Shown here: in pieces, positions 1-6,066 of the stretch
Layout: each line of letters starts with the position of its first letter
How positions within the stretch are numbered: the first letter of the stretch is position 1
NCBI GenBank assembly: GCA_015486425.1
Contig: WFRQ01000010.1
Span: 1-6,066, forward strand
Reading direction: 5' to 3'
Source: Deltaproteobacteria bacterium
Lineage (GTDB): Bacteria; Desulfobacterota; Dissulfuribacteria; Dissulfuribacterales; QOAL01
DNA length: 6,066 bases
Notes under the pieces: model-generated
What the model was told of the DNA's origin: nothing
Databases searched by the model: none
What the model saw: only the letters and a program-made list of their open reading frames with translations
Made by a program: the position numbers and the translations under genes

Positions 1-746
1 ATCCATATGGTCGCAGGCTTGCCGAAGATATAAGCGCCGCACATGACACCACGGTCATTACATTCGGGCTTGAGAATGCCATGATTCAGCCTGGGGAATA
101 TTCCCTTGAGCTTTCAGGCACGCAGGCAGTAATCACTGGTCCTGATGGTTCATTTCGCGTTGCCTCACACCTTATCGGCCTTCACAATCTCTACAATATT
201 CTTGCTGCCGCAGCAGTTGCCCATGCAATGGGCATCAGTCACCAGGCCATGGCAGATGGTATTTCCGCTGTGGAAAAGGTCCCTGGAAGGCTTGAGCCAG
301 TATGCACCCCGTCGGGTTTTATGGCTTTTGTGGATTATGCCCACACGCCTGACGCCCTTGAAAAGGTGCTTTCCAGCCTTAGAAGCCTTGCAGGCGGCAG
401 GATCGTAACAGTGGCAGGGTGCGGCGGAGACAGGGACAGGGGGAAACGTCCGCTCATGGCTGCTGCGGCTGCCGCGTGCTCTGATGCAGTTTTCCTTACC
501 TCTGATAATCCACGCACCGAGGCACCGAAAGATATCCTGATGGAAATGGTGCAGGGCATTGATGCCCTTGACACACGCGCGCACATTCAGGTCGTGCCGG
601 ACAGGCAGCAGGCCATATACCAGGCTGTCCTGTCTCTTGAAAAGGGAGACTGCCTGCTTGTTGCCGGAAAGGGACATGAAAATTACCAGATCATCGGCAG
701 GGAAAAGCGACACTTTGATGACAGAGAGGCCATAGAGCAGGCATTC
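1..746 (+). other. murE: MurE moiety: end of central domain plus C-terminal domain
   Basis: About 248 residues of a protein that is usually near 490 are visible. In order I see PYGRRLA (3-23), the HNLYN segment typical of the central domain end (183-197), DYAHTPDA (333-356), GCGGDRDRGKRPLM (417-458), DNPR (504-515), AGKGHEN (663-683) and HFDDREAI (711-734). DNPR is the motif that recognises meso-diaminopimelate; lysine-adding MurE proteins have a different sequence there. The substrate is therefore predicted to be meso-DAP. GKGHE and the DDR segment are standard C-terminal MurE features and mark where the ligase fold ends. The ATP-binding P-loop cannot be checked because it lies upstream of the window. 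Confidence 0.95.
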
Positions 747-2354
747 AGCGTGCGGGAAAAGACCCTTTCGGAAAGACTTGACCATGGTGAACAGTCAGAA
801 AAGGCGGGTTTTATGCCTGGCATTACCCTGACGGATGTTGCGCAGGGTGCAGGCGCTGTTTCTGTAACCGGCCCTGGGGATATTCTTTTCAGAGGTGTTT
901 CCACAGACACCAGGAAAATCATCCCAGGGCAGCTTTTCTGGGCGCTCAGGGGTGAAAACTTTAATGGCAACCGTTTTGCAGCCATGGCCCTTGCAGCAGG
1001 CGCATCCGGCGTGGTGGTTGACAGCAGCGCGCTGGACCATCTGAACCCTTTGGATTTTCCTGACAAATGTATAATAATGGTAACTGACACCCTTGAAGCC
1101 CTTGGCCGCTTTGCCTCCTGGTATCGCGTCCGCTGCGGCTATCATGTGCTTGGCATTACCGGAAGCTGCGGCAAAACCAGCACCAGGGCACTTATATCAT
1201 CTGTTGCCGCTGCCATGTTTCCAGTGGCATCAACGGCAGGCAACTTTAACAACCTCATCGGTCTTCCATTGAGCATGATATCTGCTCCAGAGGATACGAT
1301 CTGGGGCATTTTTGAAATGGGAATGAACCAGCCCGGAGAGATGGAGCGGCTCTGCTCAATCTCCATGCCGGACACGGGCATTATTACAAATATTCGCTCG
1401 GCTCATCTGGAAGGCCTGGGTAGCATAGAGGCCATTGCAGCCGAAAAATGGGAACTGTGGAAGGCCCTGCCTGATGACGGGACAGCCATAGTAAACCTTG
1501 ATGACCCCCTTGTGCTGAGAGGCCTTAAATATTTCAGGGGTTCCAGAGTGTTCGGGTGGTCATTAAAAGCAGGAGGCCAGGACGTGATGCAGAAACAATC
1601 AGAGATACTGATGGGCACTCAGGAGGCCATTGACAAACTGGATACAGTGGTAACGTGCGATTCGTGGAGACCAGACGGTGCCGGTACTGAAATAGTGTGC
1701 ACAATAAGCAGAAATGACGGGAGAAGTGAAAAACTCGTGATCCATCTGCCTCTGCCAGGTGAGGCAAACGTTCAGAATGCCCTTGCCGCAGTTGCTGCAG
1801 GGGCAGCCATGCACATACCCCTGGAACAGATTCGCCAGGGTCTGCAGGATGCGTCAGGCGTTCCAGGCAGGCTTGAGTACAGGGAGCTTGCCAACGGCTG
1901 GCTTGTTATTATGGATTTTTACAATGCCAACCCGGCATCAATGGAGGCAGCCCTTGCCACACTGGCAAAGTGGGCGGGGCCAAGGCGCAGGGTGGCAGTG
2001 CTTGGCGATATGCTGGAGCTTGGAGACCGGGCGGCAGAGCTGCACAGGGAGCTTGGCGCAGGCACAGTGGAGGCAGGAGTTGACATGCTCATTGCCGCAG
2101 GCGAATTTGCTCCGGAAGTGGCTGCAGGCGCAGAAGATGCAGGAATGCCAGGGGCAGGCATAAGGATATTTCCACACACTGATGACCTGTGCGAGTGGCT
2201 GAGAGACAGGGCAGTTACCCTTGTGCCTGACCGTGCAGCTCTCCTTGTCAAGGGCTCACGGGGCATGAGGCTCGAAAGGGCTGTTGAAGTCATAGAAGAG
2301 GTGGCAGGCGGCAGGGCAGGCACAATGCCGGGGCAAGGCATTCAGAGAGGATAA
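1..2354 (+). CDS. murE-murF: MurE-MurF fusion ligase, 5' partial
   Basis: This is one uninterrupted frame of 783 complete codons from base 3 to the TAA at 2352-2354, and it is open at the left edge. The first two bases (AT) would complete an Asp codon, giving the common MurE sequence DPYGRRLA. It encodes two cytoplasmic Mur ligases in one chain. MurE adds meso-diaminopimelate to UDP-MurNAc-L-Ala-D-Glu, and MurF then adds D-Ala-D-Ala to the tripeptide product. Both halves keep their family motifs (see the two part entries). No stop codon or frame change occurs between them, so the fusion is read directly from the sequence. Fusion of these neighbouring, consecutive enzymes could help pass the intermediate along. 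Single-chain MurE-MurF proteins are known in some bacteria such as Bordetella, so the arrangement is unusual but not unique. The N-terminal UDP-binding domain and P-loop of MurE lie outside the window. mraY follows after 3 bases. Confidence 0.95.
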   Translation, partial: PYGRRLAEDISAAHDTTVITFGLENAMIQPGEYSLELSGTQAVITGPDGSFRVASHLIGLHNLYNILAAAAVAHAMGISHQAMADGISAVEKVPGRLEPVCTPSGFMAFVDYAHTPDALEKVLSSLRSLAGGRIVTVAGCGGDRDRGKRPLMAAAAAACSDAVFLTSDNPRTEAPKDILMEMVQGIDALDTRAHIQVVPDRQQAIYQAVLSLEKGDCLLVAGKGHENYQIIGREKRHFDDREAIEQAFSVREKTLSERLDHGEQSEKAGFMPGITLTDVAQGAGAVSVTGPGDILFRGVSTDTRKIIPGQLFWALRGENFNGNRFAAMALAAGASGVVVDSSALDHLNPLDFPDKCIIMVTDTLEALGRFASWYRVRCGYHVLGITGSCGKTSTRALISSVAAAMFPVASTAGNFNNLIGLPLSMISAPEDTIWGIFEMGMNQPGEMERLCSISMPDTGIITNIRSAHLEGLGSIEAIAAEKWELWKALPDDGTAIVNLDDPLVLRGLKYFRGSRVFGWSLKAGGQDVMQKQSEILMGTQEAIDKLDTVVTCDSWRPDGAGTEIVCTISRNDGRSEKLVIHLPLPGEANVQNALAAVAAGAAMHIPLEQIRQGLQDASGVPGRLEYRELANGWLVIMDFYNANPASMEAALATLAKWAGPRRRVAVLGDMLELGDRAAELHRELGAGTVEAGVDMLIAAGEFAPEVAAGAEDAGMPGAGIRIFPHTDDLCEWLRDRAVTLVPDRAALLVKGSRGMRLERAVEVIEEVAGGRAGTMPGQGIQRG
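799..815 (+). promoter_or_regulatory. Possible internal ribosome binding site and MurF start
   Basis: A purine-rich AAAAGG (799-804) sits 8 bases before an in-frame ATG (813). That ATG lies exactly where a free-standing MurF would begin, a few residues before its first conserved segment. It could allow some separate MurF to be made from within the fused gene, or be a relic of the ancestral murF start. The Shine-Dalgarno match is only moderate and nothing here shows that it is used. Confidence 0.35.
813..2351 (+). other. murF: MurF moiety: complete D-Ala-D-Ala-adding ligase
   Basis: Counted from the Met at 813, this part is 513 residues, against about 450-470 for typical MurF. It shows STDTRK (residues 30-35) in the UDP-substrate domain, the P-loop GITGSCGKT (114-122, Lys121 for ATP), NFNNLIGLP (from 144), EMGMNQPGEM (from 168), His198 in the SAHLEG segment, and Lys212, a likely candidate for the carbamylated lysine. 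The C-terminal domain has YNANPASM (from 370), GDMLELG (from 398) and KGSRG (from 480). All catalytic landmarks are present, so activity is expected. The extra length is mainly an insertion near residues 252-285, within the central domain, plus a short Gly-rich tail after the last helix. The family assignment is secure; the role of the extra segments is unknown. Confidence 0.95.
2344..2350 (+). promoter_or_regulatory. Ribosome binding site for mraY
   Basis: AGAGAGG lies 7 bases before the GTG at 2358, inside the last codons of murF. It supports GTG as the mraY start, because no ATG is placed to give the conserved MraY N-terminus. Confidence 0.7.
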
Positions 2355-2357
2355 TCT

Positions 2358-3437
2358 GTGCTCTTTCACCTCCTGTATCCTCTGCACCAGGCATGGCCTT
2401 TTTTTAATGTATTCAAGTATATTACATTCAGGACCATCTATGCCACGGTCACGGCTCTTGCCATAATGCTTGTTCTTACCCCGTGGTTCATAGAAAAGAT
2501 GCAGAAGCTGCAGATGGGCCAGGTGGTAAGGGATGACGGGCCGGAGCGCCATCTTTCAAAGGCTGGCACTCCCAGCATGGGAGGCGTTCTGATAATCAGC
2601 TCAATCCTCTTTTCAACACTGATGTGGGCTGATTTGAGAAATATTTACATATGGATATCAATGCTCATTGTGGGAGGTTACTGCTGCATAGGCATTGCAG
2701 ATGATCTGATGAAGATCACTAAAAGGAACAGCAAGGGGCTTTCCGGAAAAAAGAAACTCTTTTTTCAGACCCTGCTGGTGGCAATGGCCGCGTTTCTGAT
2801 TTATGAATTTGGCGCGTGGGATACCCACCTGAGCTTTCCCTTTTTCAAGAATCTCAGGCCTGACCTGGGGTTTTATTACCTGATTTTTGCTGCCTTTGTG
2901 GTGGTTGGCTCATCAAATGCTGTCAACCTCACAGACGGGCTTGACGGGCTTGCCACAGGCCCCTTTGTGATAACAGCCGCGGTTTATGCCCTGTTCTGCT
3001 ACCTTGCAGGACACGCAGGCCTTGCCCATTACCTGCAGATACCATCGGTTCCTGGCGCAGGAGAGCTTGCAATATTCTGCGGAGCAATGGCCGGGGCCGG
3101 GCTTGGTTTCCTGTGGTTTAACACCTACCCGGCTGAGATTTTCATGGGTGATTCAGGCTCTCTTGCAATGGGCGGCGCGCTTGGGTGCGTGGCAGTGCTT
3201 TCCAAGCAGGAGATAATCCTTGCTATTGCAGGCGGCGTATTTGTAATGGAGGCCGTTTCTGTAATGATGCAGGTTGGATATTTCAAACTGAGCGGCGGAA
3301 GGCGGATATTCAGAATGGCCCCCATACATCACCATTTTGAGCTGAAGGGATGGCAGGAGCCAAAGGTAATTGTCCGGTTCTGGATTATATCCATACTGCT
3401 GGGTCTGCTTGCAGTAAGCACGCTGAAACTGCGATGA
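2358..3437 (+). CDS. mraY: Phospho-MurNAc-pentapeptide transferase MraY
   Basis: This is a 359-residue integral membrane enzyme, almost the same length as E. coli MraY (360). It transfers phospho-MurNAc-pentapeptide from UDP to undecaprenyl phosphate, making lipid I on the inner face of the cytoplasmic membrane. I see about ten hydrophobic segments. The catalytic and metal-binding signatures are intact: Asp115-Asp116 in the GIADD segment, NLTDGLDG (190-197), FNTYPAEIFMGDSGS ending at residue 268 with Asp265, and the histidine triad His324-His326 in PIHHHFE. MGDSGS replaces the MGDVGS found in E. coli, a mild variation. The GTG start is chosen because of the AGAGAGG site 7 bases upstream and because the N-terminus (LFHLLYPL) matches the family. 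The gene starts 3 bases after murF and its stop overlaps the murD start, so it is almost certainly co-transcribed and translationally coupled. Confidence 0.97.
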   Translation: MLFHLLYPLHQAWPFFNVFKYITFRTIYATVTALAIMLVLTPWFIEKMQKLQMGQVVRDDGPERHLSKAGTPSMGGVLIISSILFSTLMWADLRNIYIWISMLIVGGYCCIGIADDLMKITKRNSKGLSGKKKLFFQTLLVAMAAFLIYEFGAWDTHLSFPFFKNLRPDLGFYYLIFAAFVVVGSSNAVNLTDGLDGLATGPFVITAAVYALFCYLAGHAGLAHYLQIPSVPGAGELAIFCGAMAGAGLGFLWFNTYPAEIFMGDSGSLAMGGALGCVAVLSKQEIILAIAGGVFVMEAVSVMMQVGYFKLSGGRRIFRMAPIHHHFELKGWQEPKVIVRFWIISILLGLLAVSTLKLR

Positions 3438-5077
3438 AACAGGACCCTGGCTCAGTGTTTCACAATGTCCGGGTCACAGTGCTTGGGGCCGGAGAATCAG
3501 GCATGGCTGCTGCAAGATGGCTTGAGCCTCTTGGTGCAGAGATAACCGTAAGCGACAGCAGGCCTGAGGCTCAGTGGGACAGAAAGTTTTCAGAGTGGTG
3601 CAGTAGCCGGGGCATAACAGTTGACGCAGGCAGGCACAGTGAGCAGGCATGCACAGGGTGTTCCATAATGGTTGCAAGCCCTGGAATACCTTCCTCTGCC
3701 CCACCGGTGGTCATGGCCGCAGAGGCAGGCGCAGTTGTTGTAAATGACCTTGTGCTTGCGGCATGTTTCTGGAAAGGAAAGATAATTGCCGTGACAGGCA
3801 CAAACGGGAAGACCACAACCACAATGCTGATTGCGCATCTGCTTGAAAAATCAGGCATCAAGGCAGTTACAGCAGGAAATATCTCTCCGCCCCTGTTTGA
3901 AGTAATGGATCGCGGTGCTTCCGATGTTACTGCAGTGCTTGAGGTGAGCAGTTTTCAGCTTGAGATGCTGAATGAACAGTGGAATCTTCCGTTTCCAGTG
4001 CCTGAAATATCAATTGCCGTGTGGCTTAACCTGGCTCCGGATCATCTTGACAGGCATGGAGATCTGAAGACATACGGTGAGTGCAAGGCCCGGCTCCTTG
4101 ACATGCAGGGGCCTGAGCACTGGGCAGTGCTGAACTCCTCTGACAGTGGCCTTGAGCCATGGTTTCAGAGGGGCCGTGCCAAAAGGGCCTTTTTTGCAGG
4201 CAGTCACCAGCAGGGAACTGCTGGTGCATATTTTGACGAAAATAAAAACACTCTGGCCCTGTATCTGCCATCTCAGGATAAGAGCGGAATCAGAGAGGAA
4301 AAATATGACCTTTCCAACTGGCAGCCAGCAGGCAGGCATAACCTTGAAAATCTTGCGGCAGCAGCTCTGTCCGCAAGGCTTGCCGGTGCGAAGGCAGACG
4401 GAATCAAAAAGGGAATTGAGACATTCAGGCCCCCGGCTCACCGATTTGAGACAGTGGCGGTATCAGACGGAATAACGTATATTGATGACTCCAAGGCAAC
4501 CAACGTGGCCGCTGCCATTCGGGCTCTTGAATCAGTCAGCGGACCAGTGGTGCTCATAGCTGGAGGGCTGGGTAAAGATGAAGATTATATGCCGCTTGCC
4601 CGCAAGGTGGCCGGGCTTGCAGACTGCGGCATGATGAGGGGTGTGGTGCTTCTTGGAAGACATGGGCCCCGGATAGCTGCAGCCATTTTTGGTGTTTCCC
4701 TGCCAAAAACCGTGTCTGTAGAGCTTCTTACGGCATTTTCAGATGGCCGGGATGCAATGGAACAGGCTGTCAGACAGGCTGTTAATCTTGCCATGCCAGG
4801 AGATGCAGTCCTGCTTTCTCCTGCATGTGCCAGTTTTGACATGTTTTCAGATTATGGCCACAGAGGTGCAGTATTTACACAGGCAGTGAAGGAAATTGCC
4901 TGCGCATCTCCTGATACGCAGTCCCCATATTTACAGACTGCAAAGAAAGGCCTTGGCGGCAAAGCCGGGCATGAAAGGTGTATGCAAAAACCCGGCGCAT
5001 TGTCCGGCCAGGAGGCTACCTCAGGAACTGTGAATGACAACAGGCAGGAAATGACACAGAGGGCCCACACGCAGTGA
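3434..5077 (+). CDS. murD: UDP-MurNAc-L-Ala:D-Glu ligase MurD with C-terminal tail
   Basis: This is a cytoplasmic ATP-dependent ligase that adds D-glutamate to UDP-MurNAc-L-Ala. It has 547 residues, against about 440-470 for most MurD. The start is the ATG at 3434, which overlaps the mraY TGA as ATGA; an earlier in-frame start at 3350 would lie deep inside mraY. No clear Shine-Dalgarno precedes it, so coupling to mraY translation is likely. Landmarks are GAGESGMAAARWL near the N-terminus (UDP-binding domain), SPGIP, the P-loop VTGTNGKT (120-127, Lys126), AGNI, EVSSFQLE, DHLDRH followed by a conserved Lys in CKARLL, HNLENLAAA, PPAHR, DSKATN (352-357) and LLSPACASFD (460-469). All expected ligase motifs are present. 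The usual GDIEL-like segment before the P-loop reads VNDLVL. The recognisable fold ends near Ile488, and residues 489-547 form an extra polar tail. murG follows with a GTGA overlap; ftsW, often found at this point, is absent. Confidence 0.95.
   Translation: MKQDPGSVFHNVRVTVLGAGESGMAAARWLEPLGAEITVSDSRPEAQWDRKFSEWCSSRGITVDAGRHSEQACTGCSIMVASPGIPSSAPPVVMAAEAGAVVVNDLVLAACFWKGKIIAVTGTNGKTTTTMLIAHLLEKSGIKAVTAGNISPPLFEVMDRGASDVTAVLEVSSFQLEMLNEQWNLPFPVPEISIAVWLNLAPDHLDRHGDLKTYGECKARLLDMQGPEHWAVLNSSDSGLEPWFQRGRAKRAFFAGSHQQGTAGAYFDENKNTLALYLPSQDKSGIREEKYDLSNWQPAGRHNLENLAAAALSARLAGAKADGIKKGIETFRPPAHRFETVAVSDGITYIDDSKATNVAAAIRALESVSGPVVLIAGGLGKDEDYMPLARKVAGLADCGMMRGVVLLGRHGPRIAAAIFGVSLPKTVSVELLTAFSDGRDAMEQAVRQAVNLAMPGDAVLLSPACASFDMFSDYGHRGAVFTQAVKEIACASPDTQSPYLQTAKKGLGGKAGHERCMQKPGALSGQEATSGTVNDNRQEMTQRAHTQ
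4964..4996 (+). repeat. Imperfect inverted repeat in the MurD tail
   Basis: GCCGGG (4964-4969) and CCCGGC (4991-4996) are perfect reverse complements 21 bases apart. The intervening bases can add a short CAT/ATG pairing with an A-rich bulge on the right side. No T-run follows, so it is not an intrinsic terminator. It could be a weak stem-loop in the mRNA ahead of murG, or chance in GC-rich DNA. Confidence 0.3.
5058..5063 (+). promoter_or_regulatory. Weak ribosome binding site for murG
   Basis: AGAGGG lies 10 bases before the GTG at 5074. The spacing is slightly long. The frame upstream of this GTG meets a TGA at 5035 with no other start codon between, so GTG 5074 is the only sensible murG start. 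Coupling to murD through the GTGA overlap probably contributes. Confidence 0.45.
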
Positions 5078-6066
5078 CGCAGGGAAACCACACTACACGG
5101 CTTGTGATTGCCGGAGGCGGCACTGGAGGCCACGTATTCCCAGGCATAGCGGTTGCCGAGGCCATGTCTGAAATGTCTCCCCTGTCAGTACTATGGATAG
5201 GCACTGACAGGAATGTGGAGGTCAGGGCCCTTGAATCAACGCCCTGGATTCATAGAACCCTTAAGGTTATGCCGATAAAAGGTACAGGTATTGCAGACAA
5301 AATTAAGGCCGTTTTTACACTGCCTGCTGCAACTATCAGGGCAATGGCATGGCTCAGGGAATTCAGGCCGCATATGGTGCTTGGTGTTGGCGGTTATGTT
5401 TCAGGTCCTGTAATGCTTGCAGCACGCAGTTTCAAGGTTCCTGCTGCCATACATGAGCAGAATGCCATTCCAGGGCTTGCAAATCGCATGGCGGCACGAT
5501 TTGCGGACCGGGCTTTTTTAACATACGGTGAGTCTGCGGGGTATTTCAAAGACGTTGAGACCGAGCTTACCGGCAACCCTGTGAGACGTTCGATTCTTGA
5601 CGCTGCGCGCTCAACTGTCAGTGACACGCCGTCAGTGCTGATTCTTGGAGGCAGCCAGGGGGCTGCGGCATTAAACAGGGTAACTGCGGCAGCCATCAGG
5701 ACTCTGTGGCAGTCAGGCAGGAAGATAAAGGTGGTTCATCAGACAGGGGCCGGGGCTGATAGAGAGACAGCGGAATATTACATGAAAGAGGGAATTGATG
5801 CTGATGTCAGGCCATTTATTAATGACATGGCCGCGGCCTACAGCAATGCCTCTCTTGTGATATCAAGGGCAGGGGCCACAACTCTTGCGGAAATAACAGC
5901 CCTTGGCAGGCCTTCAATCCTGATTCCCTACCCCTATGCGGCGGACAACCATCAGGAGAAAAACGCCAGGGCAATGGCTGTGGCAGGGGCCTCCCTGATG
6001 TTCAGGGAATCAGACATCGGGGCAGTAAGGCTTGCCGGTGAAATTGAAAACATTGTAATGAATCCC
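5074..6066 (+). CDS. murG: Lipid II synthase MurG (GlcNAc transferase), 3' partial
   Basis: This is a peripheral membrane GT-B glycosyltransferase that adds GlcNAc from UDP-GlcNAc to lipid I, giving lipid II on the inner membrane face. The frame is open for 331 codons from GTG 5074 to the right edge, most of a protein that is usually about 355-370 residues. The N-terminal Rossmann domain has the glycine loop GGGTGGH (14-20), GVGGY (104-108), HEQNAIPG (from His127) and TGNPVRR (166-172). The C-terminal domain has GGSQGA (192-197), HQTG, PFINDM, SRAGATTLAE (264-273, with the conserved donor-binding region) and DNHQEKNA. Everything needed for donor and acceptor binding that falls inside the window is intact. 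The GTG overlaps the murD TGA as GTGA. In the usual dcw order ftsW would precede it and murC would follow; murC is not reached here. Confidence 0.96.
   Translation, partial: MTQGNHTTRLVIAGGGTGGHVFPGIAVAEAMSEMSPLSVLWIGTDRNVEVRALESTPWIHRTLKVMPIKGTGIADKIKAVFTLPAATIRAMAWLREFRPHMVLGVGGYVSGPVMLAARSFKVPAAIHEQNAIPGLANRMAARFADRAFLTYGESAGYFKDVETELTGNPVRRSILDAARSTVSDTPSVLILGGSQGAAALNRVTAAAIRTLWQSGRKIKVVHQTGAGADRETAEYYMKEGIDADVRPFINDMAAAYSNASLVISRAGATTLAEITALGRPSILIPYPYAADNHQEKNARAMAVAGASLMFRESDIGAVRLAGEIENIVMNP

Larger units (their letters stand above)
4898..5074 (+). other. MurD C-terminal extension at the usual ftsW position
   Basis: Residues 489-547 of MurD follow the helix that normally ends the family. 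The segment is polar, rich in Gln, Thr, Ser, Lys and Gly, with no hydrophobic stretch and no motif I recognise; it looks disordered. Translation of the other two forward frames gave nothing resembling FtsW. It may be a true extension, or former intergenic or remnant DNA read through after the original stop was lost. I cannot tell which from one sequence. Confidence 0.6.

Noticed and set aside
165..785. Long minus-strand open frame of 206 codons opposite murE
   Set aside because: It is antisense to a clearly conserved MurE coding region and its product has no recognisable motif. Other minus-strand open frames across the window look the same: shadows of GC-biased coding sequence.
781..788. Perfect 8-base palindrome ACCATGGT in the MurE-MurF linker
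   Set aside because: Short palindromes of this length are expected by chance, and nothing nearby suggests an operator or recombination site.
2389..2405. AGGC-ATG-GCCT followed by a run of seven T, like an intrinsic terminator
   Set aside because: The stem is only 4 base pairs and the site is inside the first codons of mraY (Pro-Phe-Phe). Termination there would cut the operon; it is better explained as coding sequence.
2399..2430. AT-rich patch with TATATT, possible promoter within mraY
   Set aside because: There is no TTGACA-like box at 16-18 bases upstream, and the AT richness follows from codons for a Phe/Asn/Lys/Tyr/Ile-rich stretch of MraY.
3350..3433. Upstream in-frame start that would lengthen MurD by 28 residues
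   Set aside because: It lies well inside mraY, the added residues do not resemble the MurD N-terminus, and the ATG at 3434 gives the usual ATGA coupling and the right distance to the glycine-rich GAGESG loop.
4898..5077. ftsW remnant hidden in another frame of the MurD tail
   Set aside because: The other forward frames are interrupted or give basic, non-membrane sequence with no FtsW-like hydrophobic segments.

Overview
The window is a stretch of a bacterial division and cell wall (dcw) cluster. All genes are on the + strand and packed end to end: the 3' part of murE fused in frame to murF, then mraY, murD and the 5' part of murG. These proteins carry out consecutive steps of lipid II synthesis. 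MurD adds D-Glu to UDP-MurNAc-L-Ala, MurE adds meso-diaminopimelate, and MurF adds D-Ala-D-Ala. MraY then moves the phospho-MurNAc-pentapeptide onto undecaprenyl phosphate at the membrane (lipid I), and MurG adds GlcNAc (lipid II). The MurE half carries the DNPR motif of diaminopimelate-adding ligases, so the organism should have Gram-negative-type (DAP) peptidoglycan. The gene order, the moderate GC content and the look of MraY and MurG suggest a deltaproteobacterium of the Desulfobacterota/Desulfobacterales kind. That is an impression from protein resemblance, not a search result.

Layout: 1-2354 encodes one continuous reading frame, open at the left edge, holding the MurE ATP-binding and C-terminal regions (1 to about 746), a linker of about 22 residues (747-812) and a full MurF (from Met at 813). 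mraY follows after 3 bases, with a GTG start and a good ribosome binding site inside the end of murF. murD overlaps the mraY stop (ATGA), and murG overlaps the murD stop (GTGA). murG runs off the right edge after 331 codons. No gap longer than 3 bases separates the genes, and I see no RNA gene, mobile element, CRISPR array, convincing promoter or terminator.

Three things depart from the textbook cluster. MurE and MurF are one polypeptide, although a plausible internal MurF start survives. ftsW, which commonly lies between murD and murG, is missing. In its place MurD has a polar C-terminal tail of about 59 residues beyond the normal end of the family. I found no novel defence, mobile or regulatory system here; the window is core metabolism with these architectural oddities.
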